Numbered from the stretch's first letter, positions 33,034 to 41,755 are shown. The stretch: 64,000 nt of DNA from Weizmannia acidilactici (GCF_008974225.1 NZ_BKZR01000006.1:40772-104771); one strand, 5' to 3'. Notes: generated from the letters alone by a model not told the origin. Numbers and translations are program-made.

Positions 33034-33303
33034 ATGGGTGAACACAAAAAAGTCCATCCTTTTGACCAAATGTTTTTTCCACGCAGGAACCAGGTGCAAT
33101 TGCCAGAAAGCACCGATGAAAAAATAGAAGATGGAATAGCCGGCAGTTTATTTAACCATCCATTTTTCCAAAACATTGATATCGAAGCACTGTTGGAGAA
33201 TGCTGATAAGCTGTTTGAGGCAATTGATGAGTTGAAGCCTTTGTTCCGAAAAATGGCCCCTATCGTTGAAAAACTTCTTTCCAATATCGGAAAAGGGGAT
33301 TAA
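33034..33303 (+). CDS. Small hypothetical protein, 89 residues
   Basis: A basic N-terminal stretch (MGEHKKVHPFDQMFFPRRNQ) is followed by an acidic linker and amphipathic helices (FFQNIDIEALLENADKLFEA, then ELKPLFRKMAPIVEKLLS). AAGGGAG sits before ATG 33034. The gene occupies the place of comZ/yjzB beside fabH in B. subtilis, but it is not ComZ by sequence. It is divergent from fabH, and its end overlaps the convergent gene at 33300 by 4 bases. Function unknown. Confidence 0.65.
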   Translation: MGEHKKVHPFDQMFFPRRNQVQLPESTDEKIEDGIAGSLFNHPFFQNIDIEALLENADKLFEAIDELKPLFRKMAPIVEKLLSNIGKGD

Positions 33304-34079
33304 TTACTTGTTTTAATATTCTTTCCCATATATGCCATTTGCTTTGAGATGGCCTCTTTATATGAAATCGACGGCTGGACCGTTATGCCTTCCATCTCCC
33401 GGACGGAAACAAGCCTGTTTTCCGGAAGCGGGCGGCTGCCATAGCCATCTTTGGCCAAAAAGCGGGCAACGGGCTCCCATCCGTTTCCATCCGGGCTTTT
33501 CAAATAAAAAGTTTTCCCGGTTCGTCCTTTTTCCAGCACTTGCACAATTGCTTTAGCTGCATCACCGGCGTATAACGCATCACGATCATCGTATTGCAGA
33601 TCCGGATCAAGATTTCCGTTTATCATTTGTGAAAATGCCATCCGGCTTGGCTGTCCGGGGCCGTACAAAGTCGGGACAAAAAAGGTCATGGTTTCTATAT
33701 AATCGGTTAAGCTCCGGGGAATCCAGCCCGCTTTTTCCGTGCTTTCCGCCAAATGGTTTGGGAGGATTAGCGCCAAACGTTCCATCCTGTTGGAAAAATT
33801 TCCTAAGCAAGAACAGACAGTTTGCAAATCCTCCCGGGCGTTTTGGACATAATAGTCGTAAACCGGCAGGCAGCAAGTAAAATCACTTTCAACCGAAAGC
33901 TCGCTGGTTGGCTGATAAATGGCATTCGCATTTCTGCCGATTTCCATCCATTTTTCCCCATCTATGCCGCCGGACGCTTTACTATCAGCTGCCATAACCG
34001 GATATCCAGCATCAAGCAGCGCCTTGCACAGTTCAAATCCGGCAAATTGCAGGGCGCCGAGGACAAGCACTTGATCCAT
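33300..34079 (-). CDS. NAD(P)-dependent epimerase-like protein, positional match to YjaV
   Basis: A 259-residue protein starting with a Rossmann-like MDQVLVLGALQFAGFELCKALLDAGYPVMAAD (split here: VLGALQFAGFELC is the cofactor loop). The usual GxxGxxG is degenerate. FFVPTLYGPGQPSRMAF and YAGDAAKAIVQVLEKG recall extended SDR proteins (NAD-dependent epimerases), but the canonical YxxxK is not evident, so it may be non-catalytic. It lies between clpB and fabH like yjaV in B. subtilis; I infer orthology from position only. The med gene is not seen. Confidence 0.65.
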   Translation of the reverse strand: MDQVLVLGALQFAGFELCKALLDAGYPVMAADSKASGGIDGEKWMEIGRNANAIYQPTSELSVESDFTCCLPVYDYYVQNAREDLQTVCSCLGNFSNRMERLALILPNHLAESTEKAGWIPRSLTDYIETMTFFVPTLYGPGQPSRMAFSQMINGNLDPDLQYDDRDALYAGDAAKAIVQVLEKGRTGKTFYLKSPDGNGWEPVARFLAKDGYGSRPLPENRLVSVREMEGITVQPSISYKEAISKQMAYMGKNIKTSN

Positions 34080-34259
34080 AGGAACCCTCCATGAACATTT
34101 ATTTTTAAGCTTATGCGGACTCGGCTATAAAGATTCATTGCCGTCGACGGTGTTTTTAGATGGCAACGGGCAAATATCTGCCTCTTTACAATTTATTGCG
34201 CTGTGATATGATAAAAGGAGACATTGCATAGGAGTCCATTTGAATTTGGGGTGAAAATC

Positions 34260-34442
34260 ATGAAATACATTTTTACAATCTTTTGGGTATTTTTGCTAAC
34301 CGAGATGCTTGGATATGTCGGAAGCGCCATCACAAATTCTACATACCATGTAAAAACGATGGCCATCATGTCGCTTGTCATTACAGCTGCGGTTTTGATT
34401 GTCAATGCAGCGTTGCCAAAACATGTAAAAGCGGAAGAATAA
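34260..34442 (+). CDS. yjzD: DUF2929 small membrane protein
   Basis: A 60-residue protein with two helices (MKYIFTIFWVFLLTEMLGYV and MAIMSLVITAAVLIVNAALP). The arrangement FxWxFLL...Y plus a second helix fits DUF2929 (YjzD), which lies in the same neighbourhood in B. subtilis. GGGGTGAAAATC precedes the ATG. It ends in a strong bidirectional terminator shared with clpB. Function unknown. Confidence 0.75.
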   Translation: MKYIFTIFWVFLLTEMLGYVGSAITNSTYHVKTMAIMSLVITAAVLIVNAALPKHVKAEE

Positions 34443-34447
34443 AATCT

Positions 34448-34485
34448 ATCCGGCGCTGCCTGATTCGGGCAGCGCCGGATTGTTT
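34448..34485. terminator. Bidirectional terminator between yjzD and clpB
   Basis: A 13-bp perfect stem, ATCCGGCGCTGCC with GGCAGCGCCGGAT, loop TGATTCG, then TGTTT on the plus strand. It lies between convergent genes. Confidence 0.8.
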
Positions 34486-34489
34486 AAGT

Positions 34490-37090
34490 TTAAGGCTTCA
34501 GATTTTCGGCCGTAATCGTAAGCTGCCCGTTTTTCACATCGATCCTTACAATTTCATTTGGGCGTACCGTTCCCGAGATAATTTCTTTTGCCAGTTTTGT
34601 CTCGATTTGGTGCTGGATAAAGCGTTTCAGCGGCCTTGCGCCGTATACAGGGTCATAGGCCGATTCGGCGATCCATTTTTTCGCGTCATCGGAAAGCGAG
34701 AGCCGGATTAACTGCTCTCTTAGGCGGCCGGCCAGTTCTTTCATTAATTTATCGACAATGCCCATCATATCGTCCATGCTGAGCGGCTTAAATAAAATAA
34801 TATCGTCAATTCTGTTTAAAAATTCTGGACGGAATGAGGCGCGCAGCTGCGCCATGACTGCATTTTTCGTGTCTTCGTCGATTTCCCCGCCCTTTATATC
34901 AAGCAGATAAGAAGAACCAATATTGGATGTCATAATAATGATCGCATTTTTAAAATCGACTGTTCTCCCCTGCGAGTCGGTAATCCGGCCGTCGTCGAGT
35001 ACCTGCAGGAGGATGTTGAACACTTCCGGATGGGCTTTTTCAATTTCATCAAGCAGAATGACAGAATACGGTTTCCGTCTGACCGCTTCTGTTAACTGCC
35101 CGCCTTCTTCATAGCCGACATATCCCGGAGGCGCGCCGATCAGACGGGATACGGAATATTTTTCCATATACTCGCTCATGTCGATCCGGACCATATGGTT
35201 TTCGTCATCGAATAAATGCTGTGCGAGCGCTTTTGCGAGTTCAGTTTTCCCGACGCCGGTCGGTCCGAGAAAGATAAAGGAGCCGATCGGGCGGTTCGGG
35301 TCTTTCATACCAGCACGCGCCCTGAGGACAGCATCGCTCACAAGGCGGACAGCTTCATCCTGGCCGATCACCCGCTCATGCAGGATGCTTTCCAGTTTCA
35401 ATAGTTTTTCCCGCTCGCCTTCCACAATTTTTGCCACCGGAATGCCTGTCCAGCGCGCCACAATATTGGCAATTTCTTCTTCCGTGACTTCTTCCCGCAG
35501 CAGCCTTGTCTTTCCTTCATTTTCGGCCATTTGCTTTTCCAGCTGCTTTAGTTCTTTTTCAACAGCAGGGATTTTTCCGTGCCGCAGCTCAGCGGCTTTA
35601 TTCAAATCATACTGATTTTCGGCTTCTTGCAGGTCGCGCCGGTATTTTTCCAGTAGTTCACGTTTCTCTTGGACTTTCTGCAGATCCGCTTTTTCGGACT
35701 GCCATTTGGCGCGCATCGTGTCCACTTCTTCTTTCAAATCAGCGAGTTCTTTCCGCAATATACCCAGCCGTTCTTTGCTCGCATCATCCGTCTCCTTTTG
35801 CAGGGCGGCTTCTTCAATTTCAAGCTGCATGAGTCGTCTCGTCACTTCATCAAGTTCGCTTGGCATTGAATCCATTTCGACGCGGATGTTTGCGCATGCT
35901 TCATCCACCAAATCAATCGCTTTATCCGGCAAAAAACGGTCGGTAATGTAGCGATTTGATAATGTTGCGGCCGCGACAAGCGCTTTATCATGGATGCGGA
36001 CGCCATGATGGATTTCAAAGCGTTCCTTTAATCCCCGTAAAATCGAAATGGTATCCTCCACATCCGGCTCCTGGACAAGCACCTGCTGGAACCGGCGCTC
36101 AAGGGCGGCATCTTTTTCAATATACTGCCGGTATTCATTAAGCGTTGTTGCCCCGATGCAATGCAGCTCGCCGCGGGCCAGCATCGGCTTCAGCATATTG
36201 CCGGCATCCATCGCCCCTTCCGTCTTACCGGCACCGACAATCGTATGCAGCTCATCGATGAAAAGCAAAATCTGTCCGTTGCTTTTTTTGATTTCCTGCA
36301 GCACCGCCTTTAATCGTTCTTCAAATTCCCCCCTGAACTTCGCGCCTGCAACAAGCGCCCCGATATCCAGAGAAAAAATGGTTTTATCTTTTAAACCTTC
36401 CGGGACGTCTTTGCGGACAATCCGCTGCGCAAGCCCTTCGACGATCGCCGTTTTCCCGACGCCAGGCTCCCCGATCAAGACAGGATTGTTTTTCGTTTTG
36501 CGCGACAAGATCCGGATCACATTCCGGATTTCCGCATCCCGGCCGATGACTGGGTCCACCTTGCCTTCTTTAACGGCTTCAACAAGGTTCACCCCATATT
36601 TTTTTAAAACGTTATAGGTTGCTTCCGGGTTTTGCGAGGCCACCCTTTGATTCCCCCTTACTTTTTTGATTACCTGCAAAAGTTTTTCTTTCGTAATCCG
36701 CCTGCGCTTTAAAAAGCGGGAAATGTCATCGTGCTCCAAGTCCATCAAAGCGAGCGCCAAATGTTCCACTGAAATATACTCATCCTGAAACGAGTGCATT
36801 TCCTTCTCTGCCAGACGGAACAATTCCAAAAGCGATGAAGACAAATACGGTGCTGCACTTTGCCCAGCCACTTCCGGCTTTTTCAAAAGCGCCTCATCAA
36901 TTGTCCTGGCCATTTCTTCTTGTACGATACCGGCTCCTTTGTATATCGTTAAAAGCAGGCTGTCGGGCTTTTCCAGCAGCACTTTCCATAAATGGGCGGT
37001 ATCCATTTCCGGATGGTGCTTTTCAGCGGCCATCTGCTGGGCCCCCGCCAAACCTTCCTGGACCGTAACCGTCATGCGGTTGATATCCAT
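34490..37090 (-). CDS. clpB: ATP-dependent chaperone ClpB
   Basis: An 866-residue Hsp100 disaggregase. An N-terminal Clp domain (residues 1-150) is followed by AAA+ domain 1 with Walker A GEPGVGKT (near 205) and Walker B LLFIDELHTI, the long coiled-coil M domain (about 410-520) that distinguishes ClpB from ClpA-type unfoldases, and AAA+ domain 2 with GPTGVGKTELAKAL and VILLDEIEKAH. It resolves protein aggregates with DnaK. B. subtilis lacks clpB, so its presence separates this genome from that species. GGAGG is 7 bases before the ATG. Confidence 0.97.
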   Translation of the reverse strand: MDINRMTVTVQEGLAGAQQMAAEKHHPEMDTAHLWKVLLEKPDSLLLTIYKGAGIVQEEMARTIDEALLKKPEVAGQSAAPYLSSSLLELFRLAEKEMHSFQDEYISVEHLALALMDLEHDDISRFLKRRRITKEKLLQVIKKVRGNQRVASQNPEATYNVLKKYGVNLVEAVKEGKVDPVIGRDAEIRNVIRILSRKTKNNPVLIGEPGVGKTAIVEGLAQRIVRKDVPEGLKDKTIFSLDIGALVAGAKFRGEFEERLKAVLQEIKKSNGQILLFIDELHTIVGAGKTEGAMDAGNMLKPMLARGELHCIGATTLNEYRQYIEKDAALERRFQQVLVQEPDVEDTISILRGLKERFEIHHGVRIHDKALVAAATLSNRYITDRFLPDKAIDLVDEACANIRVEMDSMPSELDEVTRRLMQLEIEEAALQKETDDASKERLGILRKELADLKEEVDTMRAKWQSEKADLQKVQEKRELLEKYRRDLQEAENQYDLNKAAELRHGKIPAVEKELKQLEKQMAENEGKTRLLREEVTEEEIANIVARWTGIPVAKIVEGEREKLLKLESILHERVIGQDEAVRLVSDAVLRARAGMKDPNRPIGSFIFLGPTGVGKTELAKALAQHLFDDENHMVRIDMSEYMEKYSVSRLIGAPPGYVGYEEGGQLTEAVRRKPYSVILLDEIEKAHPEVFNILLQVLDDGRITDSQGRTVDFKNAIIIMTSNIGSSYLLDIKGGEIDEDTKNAVMAQLRASFRPEFLNRIDDIILFKPLSMDDMMGIVDKLMKELAGRLREQLIRLSLSDDAKKWIAESAYDPVYGARPLKRFIQHQIETKLAKEIISGTVRPNEIVRIDVKNGQLTITAENLKP

Positions 37091-37112
37091 ATTTTCACCT
37101 CCGTTATCCTTA

Positions 37113-37140
37113 TTTTACCTTTTTCCAAGTCCCTGTTAAA
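37113..37140 (-). promoter_or_regulatory. Candidate promoter of clpB
   Basis: TTAACA (37140-37135), 16-base spacer, TAAAAT (37118-37113) on the minus strand, about 25 bases before the start. I saw no clear CtsR direct repeat or CIRCE element here. Confidence 0.4.
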
Positions 37141-37287
37141 TTTTTCTGTTGGATTTTTGCTAAAATTTCGCCCTGAACACACGGCGAACCTCCCCCATTT
37201 CCCATGTCCCGGTTCCGCCGCACGCTTTCACCCCAAGCTTCCCGCAAATCTCATGCTACTTAAGGAACCTTTTCAGAAAGCGACATC

Positions 37288-37316
37288 AAAAAAACGGGGA
37301 GATTCCCCGTTTTTTT
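37288..37316. terminator. Bidirectional terminator near yjzC
   Basis: CGGGG and CCCCG around loop AGATT, flanked by A7 and T7. It overlaps the yjzC stop on the minus strand and faces the clpB upstream region. Confidence 0.75.
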
Positions 37317-37494
37317 AAGGTTTCCGTTTCCGCGTCCAATGGCGTTCATCATTTGATGTTTCCGGAAACCGGTCTCCTTTATGGAGGTGGATGCTTTTCG
37401 GGTTTACGACCGGATCGCCGTTTTCGCCGACTTCCACATATACCCCGTTATTCGGCGCTTTGCTTCCAGGATGAAACCGATTGCTTTGTCCCAA
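37315..37494 (-). CDS. yjzC: YjzC family protein
   Basis: A 59-residue protein. GQSNRFHPGSKAPNNGVYVE and GDRFPETSNDERHWTRKRKP match YjzC over its whole length. The start is a TTG at 37494, with GGAGGG 7 bases upstream; a longer frame to 37716 overlaps the yitW terminator and is rejected. It is a basic, soluble small protein of unknown function, conserved in Bacillus. Confidence 0.82.
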   Translation of the reverse strand: MGQSNRFHPGSKAPNNGVYVEVGENGDPVVNPKSIHLHKGDRFPETSNDERHWTRKRKP

Positions 37495-37609
37495 AGAAAT
37501 GCCCTCCTTTTTGATTGTCAGCATTAGTTTGGACAGCGCCTCGCCAAAGCATGAGCGCATTTTTTTGCCATGGATTCTGTCATGGAGATATTCGCTCTCT
37601 TGCGCCCAT

Positions 37610-37633
37610 AAAAAAACGGCCAGAAAAAGGCCG
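37610..37633 (-). terminator. Terminator of yitW
   Basis: CGGCC and GGCCG around an AT-rich loop, followed on the minus strand by T7. Confidence 0.7.
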
Positions 37634-37649
37634 TCCGCATCAATATTCT

Positions 37650-37958
37650 TCAGTTGATCCCGAGCGCAATTTTTGCGTAGCGGGACATACGGTCTTTTGT
37701 CCATGGCGGATCCCATACTATGTTGACATGGGTATCCTTGACTTCCGGAATATCCTGTACAGCCATTTGGACCTGGTCAACAATAATGCTCGCCAACGGG
37801 CAGCCAATTGCCGTCAGTGTCATCGTGACTGTCAGGCACCCTTTTTCGTCAAGCTCAAGATCATATACAAGCCCAAGATTTACAATATCTATACCGATTT
37901 CAGGGTCAATCACCTGTTCAAGCGCGCCCATAATATTCTCTTTTAATGACTCATCCAT
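37650..37958 (-). CDS. yitW: MIP18-family (DUF59) iron-sulfur assembly protein
   Basis: A 102-residue protein of the DUF59/PaaD-SufT fold: EQVIDPEIGIDIVNLGLVYD followed by TMTLTAIGCPLASIIVDQV, which holds the conserved Cys, and a terminal VWDPPWTKDRMSRYAK. These proteins help mature Fe-S proteins. GAGGAGG precedes ATG 37958. It is divergent from the HAD phosphatase gene yitU, as in the B. subtilis yit region. Confidence 0.9.
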   Translation of the reverse strand: MDESLKENIMGALEQVIDPEIGIDIVNLGLVYDLELDEKGCLTVTMTLTAIGCPLASIIVDQVQMAVQDIPEVKDTHVNIVWDPPWTKDRMSRYAKIALGIN

Positions 37959-38143
37959 GGTTTTCAACCTCCTCCGTATTCTTATCATAACAAAATTGCA
38001 TTCAATATAAAAATAAAAATTCTTTACATCATTTTAACATCCCGCTCTGTACGTTTGCAGGAAAAATGCTATATTGTTTAGTATAGTTAATTATCGTGAA
38101 ATTGCATGTATATTGACTATCATTTCAAAAAGGAGCAAATGCG

Positions 38144-38977
38144 ATGCCGCAACCTTATTTAATTGCTTTGGATCTGGATGGTACACTGTTAAATGATGAG
38201 AAAACCATTTCCCCGAAAACGAAATCCGTTCTGAAAAAGGCAAAAGCAGAAGGCCACATTGTCATGATATCCACAGGCCGCCCTTTCCGTTCAAGCCAGC
38301 CGTATTATAACGAACTGGAGCTCGATACGCCGATTGTCAATTTCAACGGCGCTTTTATCCACCACCCGAAAAACAGGAGCTGGGGCATCTACCACGAGCC
38401 GATGCCGCTTGAGGTGGTGAAATCGATCGTGGAAACATGCGGCGATTTCCGGCTTTATAATATTGTTGCCGAAGTAAAAGATGATGTGTATTTGCATTAC
38501 CATGACGAAAAGTTGCTTGAAATTTTCCGGATCGGTGACCCGAATGTAACGACCGGAAATTTGATCAGTTTTCTGAAAGACGAGCCGACCTCCATGCTCA
38601 TCCACGCCGCAAAGGAAGATGTTCCGGAAATACGCAAATATTTAAGCGATGTCCATGCGGAAGTCGTCGACCATAGGCGTTGGGGGGCGCCATGGCATAT
38701 TATTGAGATCATCAGGGCCGGGCTGAATAAAGCAGTCGGCGTCAAAAAAGTTGCCGACTCATACGGCATCCCGAAAGAACGGATCATTGCTTTCGGGGAT
38801 GAAGACAATGACATGGAATTGATCGAGTACGCCGGCATCGGGATTGCGATGGGCAATGCCATCCCTGCCTTGAAAAATATTGCGGACGAAACGACCCTCT
38901 CCAATACGGAAGACGGCATCGGCGTATTTTTGGAGGAAGCGCTGAATTTGAAGTCGAAAAAAGGGGAAAGCGCATAA
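38144..38977 (+). CDS. yitU: Cof-type HAD family phosphatase
   Basis: A 277-residue hydrolase with all HAD motifs: nucleophile in LIALDLDGTLLND (Asp near residue 9), motif II Thr/Ser in MISTGRP, the Lys in motif III (GLNKAVGVKK) and metal ligands in IAFGDEDNDMEL. The C2-type cap domain between motifs II and III puts it in the Cof subfamily. It probably dephosphorylates sugar phosphates or flavin/cofactor intermediates; the substrate is not known. AAAGGAG lies before the ATG. Confidence 0.92.
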   Translation: MPQPYLIALDLDGTLLNDEKTISPKTKSVLKKAKAEGHIVMISTGRPFRSSQPYYNELELDTPIVNFNGAFIHHPKNRSWGIYHEPMPLEVVKSIVETCGDFRLYNIVAEVKDDVYLHYHDEKLLEIFRIGDPNVTTGNLISFLKDEPTSMLIHAAKEDVPEIRKYLSDVHAEVVDHRRWGAPWHIIEIIRAGLNKAVGVKKVADSYGIPKERIIAFGDEDNDMELIEYAGIGIAMGNAIPALKNIADETTLSNTEDGIGVFLEEALNLKSKKGESA

Positions 38978-39060
38978 TCCCGGCCCGATGTTCCTATACT
39001 ATAAGCGGGCGCGGGATTGTACCCCGCGTACCCTTACGAGCATAAAAGGCGGTGTTTCGT

Positions 39061-39210
39061 TTGGGCAGAAGCAGCAAATCGAAACGATTTGTCCAGCAGG
39101 GAAAAGATGCAGTAAAAAAGCATGATGAAAGGTTCCCATATTACTCCACATTGGTCGAAGCAGAAACAAACAGGAGCCGGGAAGATGCTGTATCGGGGAG
39201 CCTCCTGTAA
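39061..39210 (+). CDS. 49-residue small basic protein
   Basis: A TTG start at 39061 is preceded by GGCGGTG 6 bases upstream. The protein is MGRSSKSKRFVQQGKDAVKK, then HDERFPYYSTLVEAETNRSR and a short tail. Its TAA overlaps the ATG of the next gene (TAATG), so the two are translationally coupled, which supports it as a real gene. It has no membrane segment. I do not recognise the family. Confidence 0.6.
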   Translation: MGRSSKSKRFVQQGKDAVKKHDERFPYYSTLVEAETNRSREDAVSGSLL

Positions 39211-39407
39211 TGGCCAACCGATTATTCAGGCAGGCAAGGCAATTTGTCGAACTGGCGAAAGAAACGGCCGCCAAGGGAACTGATGAAGAGAAAACCGAAA
39301 CGATCCAAAAAGCGAAAAACGCCTTATCCAGCGCATACGCCAACTCTACACTTGCTGAAAAGGTGCAGTTGCGCGAAATGCAGGACGAACTCGGAAAATT
39401 GGAATAG
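39210..39407 (+). CDS. DUF3813 family protein
   Basis: A 65-residue helical protein: MANRLFRQARQFVELAKETA, then QKAKNALSSAYANSTLAEKV, then a C-terminal helix. ALSSAYANST is the characteristic DUF3813 stretch. It starts inside the stop codon of the preceding 49-residue gene and ends in a shared terminator with the convergent BsuPI gene. Function unknown. Confidence 0.75.
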   Translation: MANRLFRQARQFVELAKETAAKGTDEEKTETIQKAKNALSSAYANSTLAEKVQLREMQDELGKLE

Positions 39408-39430
39408 CTGCCGGCTTCGGCAGCTATTTC
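39403..39430. terminator. Bidirectional terminator
   Basis: AATAGCTGCCG and CGGCAGCTATT, 11 bp with loop GCTT, between the convergent DUF3813 and BsuPI genes. Confidence 0.75.
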
Positions 39431-39867
39431 TTATGGATCGTAAACTGCAGTTCCGTTTGCACATGCCCGCCAGATTTCCCGTTTATTTTCGAAGAAAGCA
39501 GAACGGCTTTTACCGTGTACGTCCCCGCCCCCCCTTTCCAATTTTCAACCCATGTTTTCCGTTCGCCTTTTTTTAATGTGAGATGCTGGAAGGCCTGCAG
39601 ATAAAATTTTCCTTTTCCAAACGTGTACACCGGCTTCCCTGTTTCATCATAAATCGTAAAATCGTACAACTTGCTTGTAGGGAACTCCAAATGCATTTCC
39701 TCTTCTGTACGATTTGCCGCGGTTAGACGTATTTCGACGTTGCAGCCCTTTTGAACGGCTTCTACAGAAAAATCCGGAACCATTTTTCCCTCTCCTTTTG
39801 CCGCGCCCGGAATGGCCATGATAACAGCAAACATCAGCCATAACATGCCCACTTTTTTCCAAAGCAT
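39424..39867 (-). CDS. BsuPI-like proteinase inhibitor with signal peptide
   Basis: A 147-residue protein. Residues 1-26 (MLWKKVGMLWLMFAVIMAIP ending AAKG) look like a Sec signal peptide. The rest fits the BsuPI fold: VEIRLTAANRTEEEMHLEFP, FTIYDETGKPVYTFGKG and TWVENWKGGAGTYTVKAVLL. The B. subtilis relative Ipi is an intracellular proteinase inhibitor, so an exported version is unusual. AAGGAG lies before ATG 39867. Its target is unknown, and extracellular action is inference from the signal peptide. Confidence 0.8.
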   Translation of the reverse strand: MLWKKVGMLWLMFAVIMAIPGAAKGEGKMVPDFSVEAVQKGCNVEIRLTAANRTEEEMHLEFPTSKLYDFTIYDETGKPVYTFGKGKFYLQAFQHLTLKKGERKTWVENWKGGAGTYTVKAVLLSSKINGKSGGHVQTELQFTIHKK

Positions 39868-40072
39868 GACCTGACACTCCTTTTCTGATTCCACTATACC
39901 ACTTTACAGGGCGGTTTACCCCATCCGGTCCTCCAAAGCAACTTAAAACCAGTTTTACGTTTTAGTATAAGTTATTTTTTACAAATTTCTCACGGCTGAT
40001 CGGAAAAATTGTACAATCCAGCGAAAATATGTAAACTAAAGCTAGAACTTATGGATTGTGAAGGTGAAAACA

Positions 40073-40930
40073 ATGGGTATTCAAATTTACGCGGACAGCG
40101 CATGCGACCTGCCGCTGTCTTTTTTCAAAGAAAATCACGTATCGCTGATTCCATTAACGGTTTATGTGAACGATAAAGCTTACAACGACTTGGTTGACAT
40201 TAATCCAAAGGACGTGTTCCGTTCCATCCGTGAAGGCGCGGAAACAAAAACTTCCCAGCCAACACCAAAGTATTTTGAAAAACTTTTTACCGATTTGGCC
40301 AAATCAGGGGATTCCGGCATTTATCTAGCATTCTCGTCCGAGCTTTCCGGTACATACCAGACAGCCGTGATGATCGCCGGCCAGGTAAAAGAGGCGTACC
40401 CGGATTTGGACTTAACGATCTTGGATACAAAATGCGCATCGATCGGCTATGGCCTGGTGGTAAAGTCGGCAGTTGACCTGCGGGAAAACGGCGCTGATAA
40501 AGAGGAAATTATCCGGGATGCTAAATTTCGCAGCAAACATATGGAACATATTTTTACGGTTGCTGATCTGGAGTTTCTTGCCAGGGGCGGACGTCTGTCT
40601 AAAGCAGGCGCATTTCTTGGCGGGCTTTTAAATATTAAGCCGATATTGGATGTGGAAGACGGAAAACTTATCCCGATTGAAAAAATCCGCGGACGCAAAA
40701 AATTGCTCCAGCGAATGCTTGATATCATGGAAGAACGCGGCGTTGACCTGGAACATCAGCTGATCGGCATCTCCCACGGTGATGACGAAGCGGCAGCGGA
40801 AGAAATGAGGCAGCTGATCGAAGCGCGCTTTGGAACAAGGCATTTTTTAATCAATACGATCGGTTCTGTCATCGGCTCACATGCCGGGCCCGGCACATTG
40901 GCCGTCTTTTTCCTAAACAAGCTGCCTTAA
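40073..40930 (+). CDS. yitS: DegV family fatty-acid binding protein
   Basis: A 285-residue DegV protein: IYADSACDLPLSFF at the N-terminus, AFSSELSGTYQTAVMIA, and RGGRLSKAGAFLGGLLNIKP in the centre. DegV/FakB proteins hold a fatty acid for phosphorylation by FakA; this one could serve that role or another lipid-binding one. AAGGTGA precedes ATG 40073. It is monocistronic as far as can be seen. Confidence 0.9.
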   Translation: MGIQIYADSACDLPLSFFKENHVSLIPLTVYVNDKAYNDLVDINPKDVFRSIREGAETKTSQPTPKYFEKLFTDLAKSGDSGIYLAFSSELSGTYQTAVMIAGQVKEAYPDLDLTILDTKCASIGYGLVVKSAVDLRENGADKEEIIRDAKFRSKHMEHIFTVADLEFLARGGRLSKAGAFLGGLLNIKPILDVEDGKLIPIEKIRGRKKLLQRMLDIMEERGVDLEHQLIGISHGDDEAAAEEMRQLIEARFGTRHFLINTIGSVIGSHAGPGTLAVFFLNKLP

Positions 40931-41004
40931 GTGTATAGCGCTGCCGGGAGACGGGGAAACTTAGGTTCGGGATATTTATTTTTGTTTCGAAAGGAGTTGC
41001 CTTT

Positions 41005-41136
41005 ATGTCACGTACTTCCGATAACGACAAAAAAGCGCGCGACAACAATGCGCTTCGCCACGAAAAAAACTTGCAGGCGGAAAAGGAACGTAAAGCCGGA
41101 AAACACCAGTATTCAAAAAAAACCGACCATTTATAA
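41005..41136 (+). CDS. DUF3941 family small protein
   Basis: A 43-residue, highly charged peptide (MSRTSDNDKKARDNNALRHE ... GKHQYSKKTDHL). The TSDNDKKxxDNNAxxxEKN start and YSKKTDHL end fit DUF3941. AAAGGAG is 8 bases before the ATG, and a terminator begins two bases after the stop. It has no membrane segment. Role unknown. Confidence 0.75.
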   Translation: MSRTSDNDKKARDNNALRHEKNLQAEKERKAGKHQYSKKTDHL

Positions 41137-41138
41137 GG

Positions 41139-41162
41139 CAAGGGGGATCCCCTTGTTTTTTA
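41139..41162 (+). terminator. Terminator of the DUF3941 gene
   Basis: CAAGGGG and CCCCTTG pair around GAT, followed by TTTTTT. Confidence 0.75.
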
Positions 41163-41245
41163 TGTATCAGAAATACAATAGGTTGTGGAATGTCTAAGGC
41201 TTCCATTATAATAAGAGTTAACGCAGCTTTTTAAGGAGTGTTGAC

Positions 41246-41737
41246 ATGGCGAAAGAAAGTTCATTCGATATTGTTTCAAAAGTCGATTTATCGGAAGTGC
41301 AAAACGCCGTCCAAATTGCAATGAAGGAAATCCAAAACCGGTACGATTTCAAAGGGAACAAAAGCGATATTAAGCTGGAGAAGGATGAACTTGTCCTCAT
41401 ATCGGATGATGAGTTTAAAATGAACCAATTGAAAGACGTGCTCCTTGGCAAATTGATTAAGCGCGGCGTACCGATCAAAAATCTCGAATACGGCAAACTG
41501 GAAAATGCATCTGGAGGCACTGTCCGCCAGCGCGCCAAACTGCTGCAGGGCATTGATAAAGAAAATGCGAAAAAAATCAACACGATTATTAAAAACAGCG
41601 GATTAAAGGTGAAAAGCCAGGTGCAGGACGACCAGATCCGCGTGACCGGGAAAAGCCGCGACGATCTGCAAAAAGTCATTGCGGCAATCCGCGAAGCAGA
41701 TCTTCCGATTGATGTGCAATTTGTCAACTACCGGTAA
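41246..41737 (+). CDS. yitK: YajQ family nucleotide-binding protein
   Basis: A 163-residue protein with the family motif SFDIVSKVDLSEVQNAVQ at the start, then QNRYDFKGNKSDIKL and the C-terminal RVTGKSRDDLQKVIAAIRE. YajQ proteins bind nucleotides (including c-di-GMP in some bacteria) and RNA. AAGGAG lies 8-9 bases before the ATG. The gene is intact and has its own terminator. Confidence 0.93.
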   Translation: MAKESSFDIVSKVDLSEVQNAVQIAMKEIQNRYDFKGNKSDIKLEKDELVLISDDEFKMNQLKDVLLGKLIKRGVPIKNLEYGKLENASGGTVRQRAKLLQGIDKENAKKINTIIKNSGLKVKSQVQDDQIRVTGKSRDDLQKVIAAIREADLPIDVQFVNYR

Positions 41738-41755
41738 AATCCATGTTTTTTGCGG

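Noticed and set aside
37495..37716. N-terminal extension of yjzC to 37716
   Set aside because: It overlaps the yitW terminator and 3' end, while the TTG at 37494 has a strong ribosome-binding site and gives the family length.
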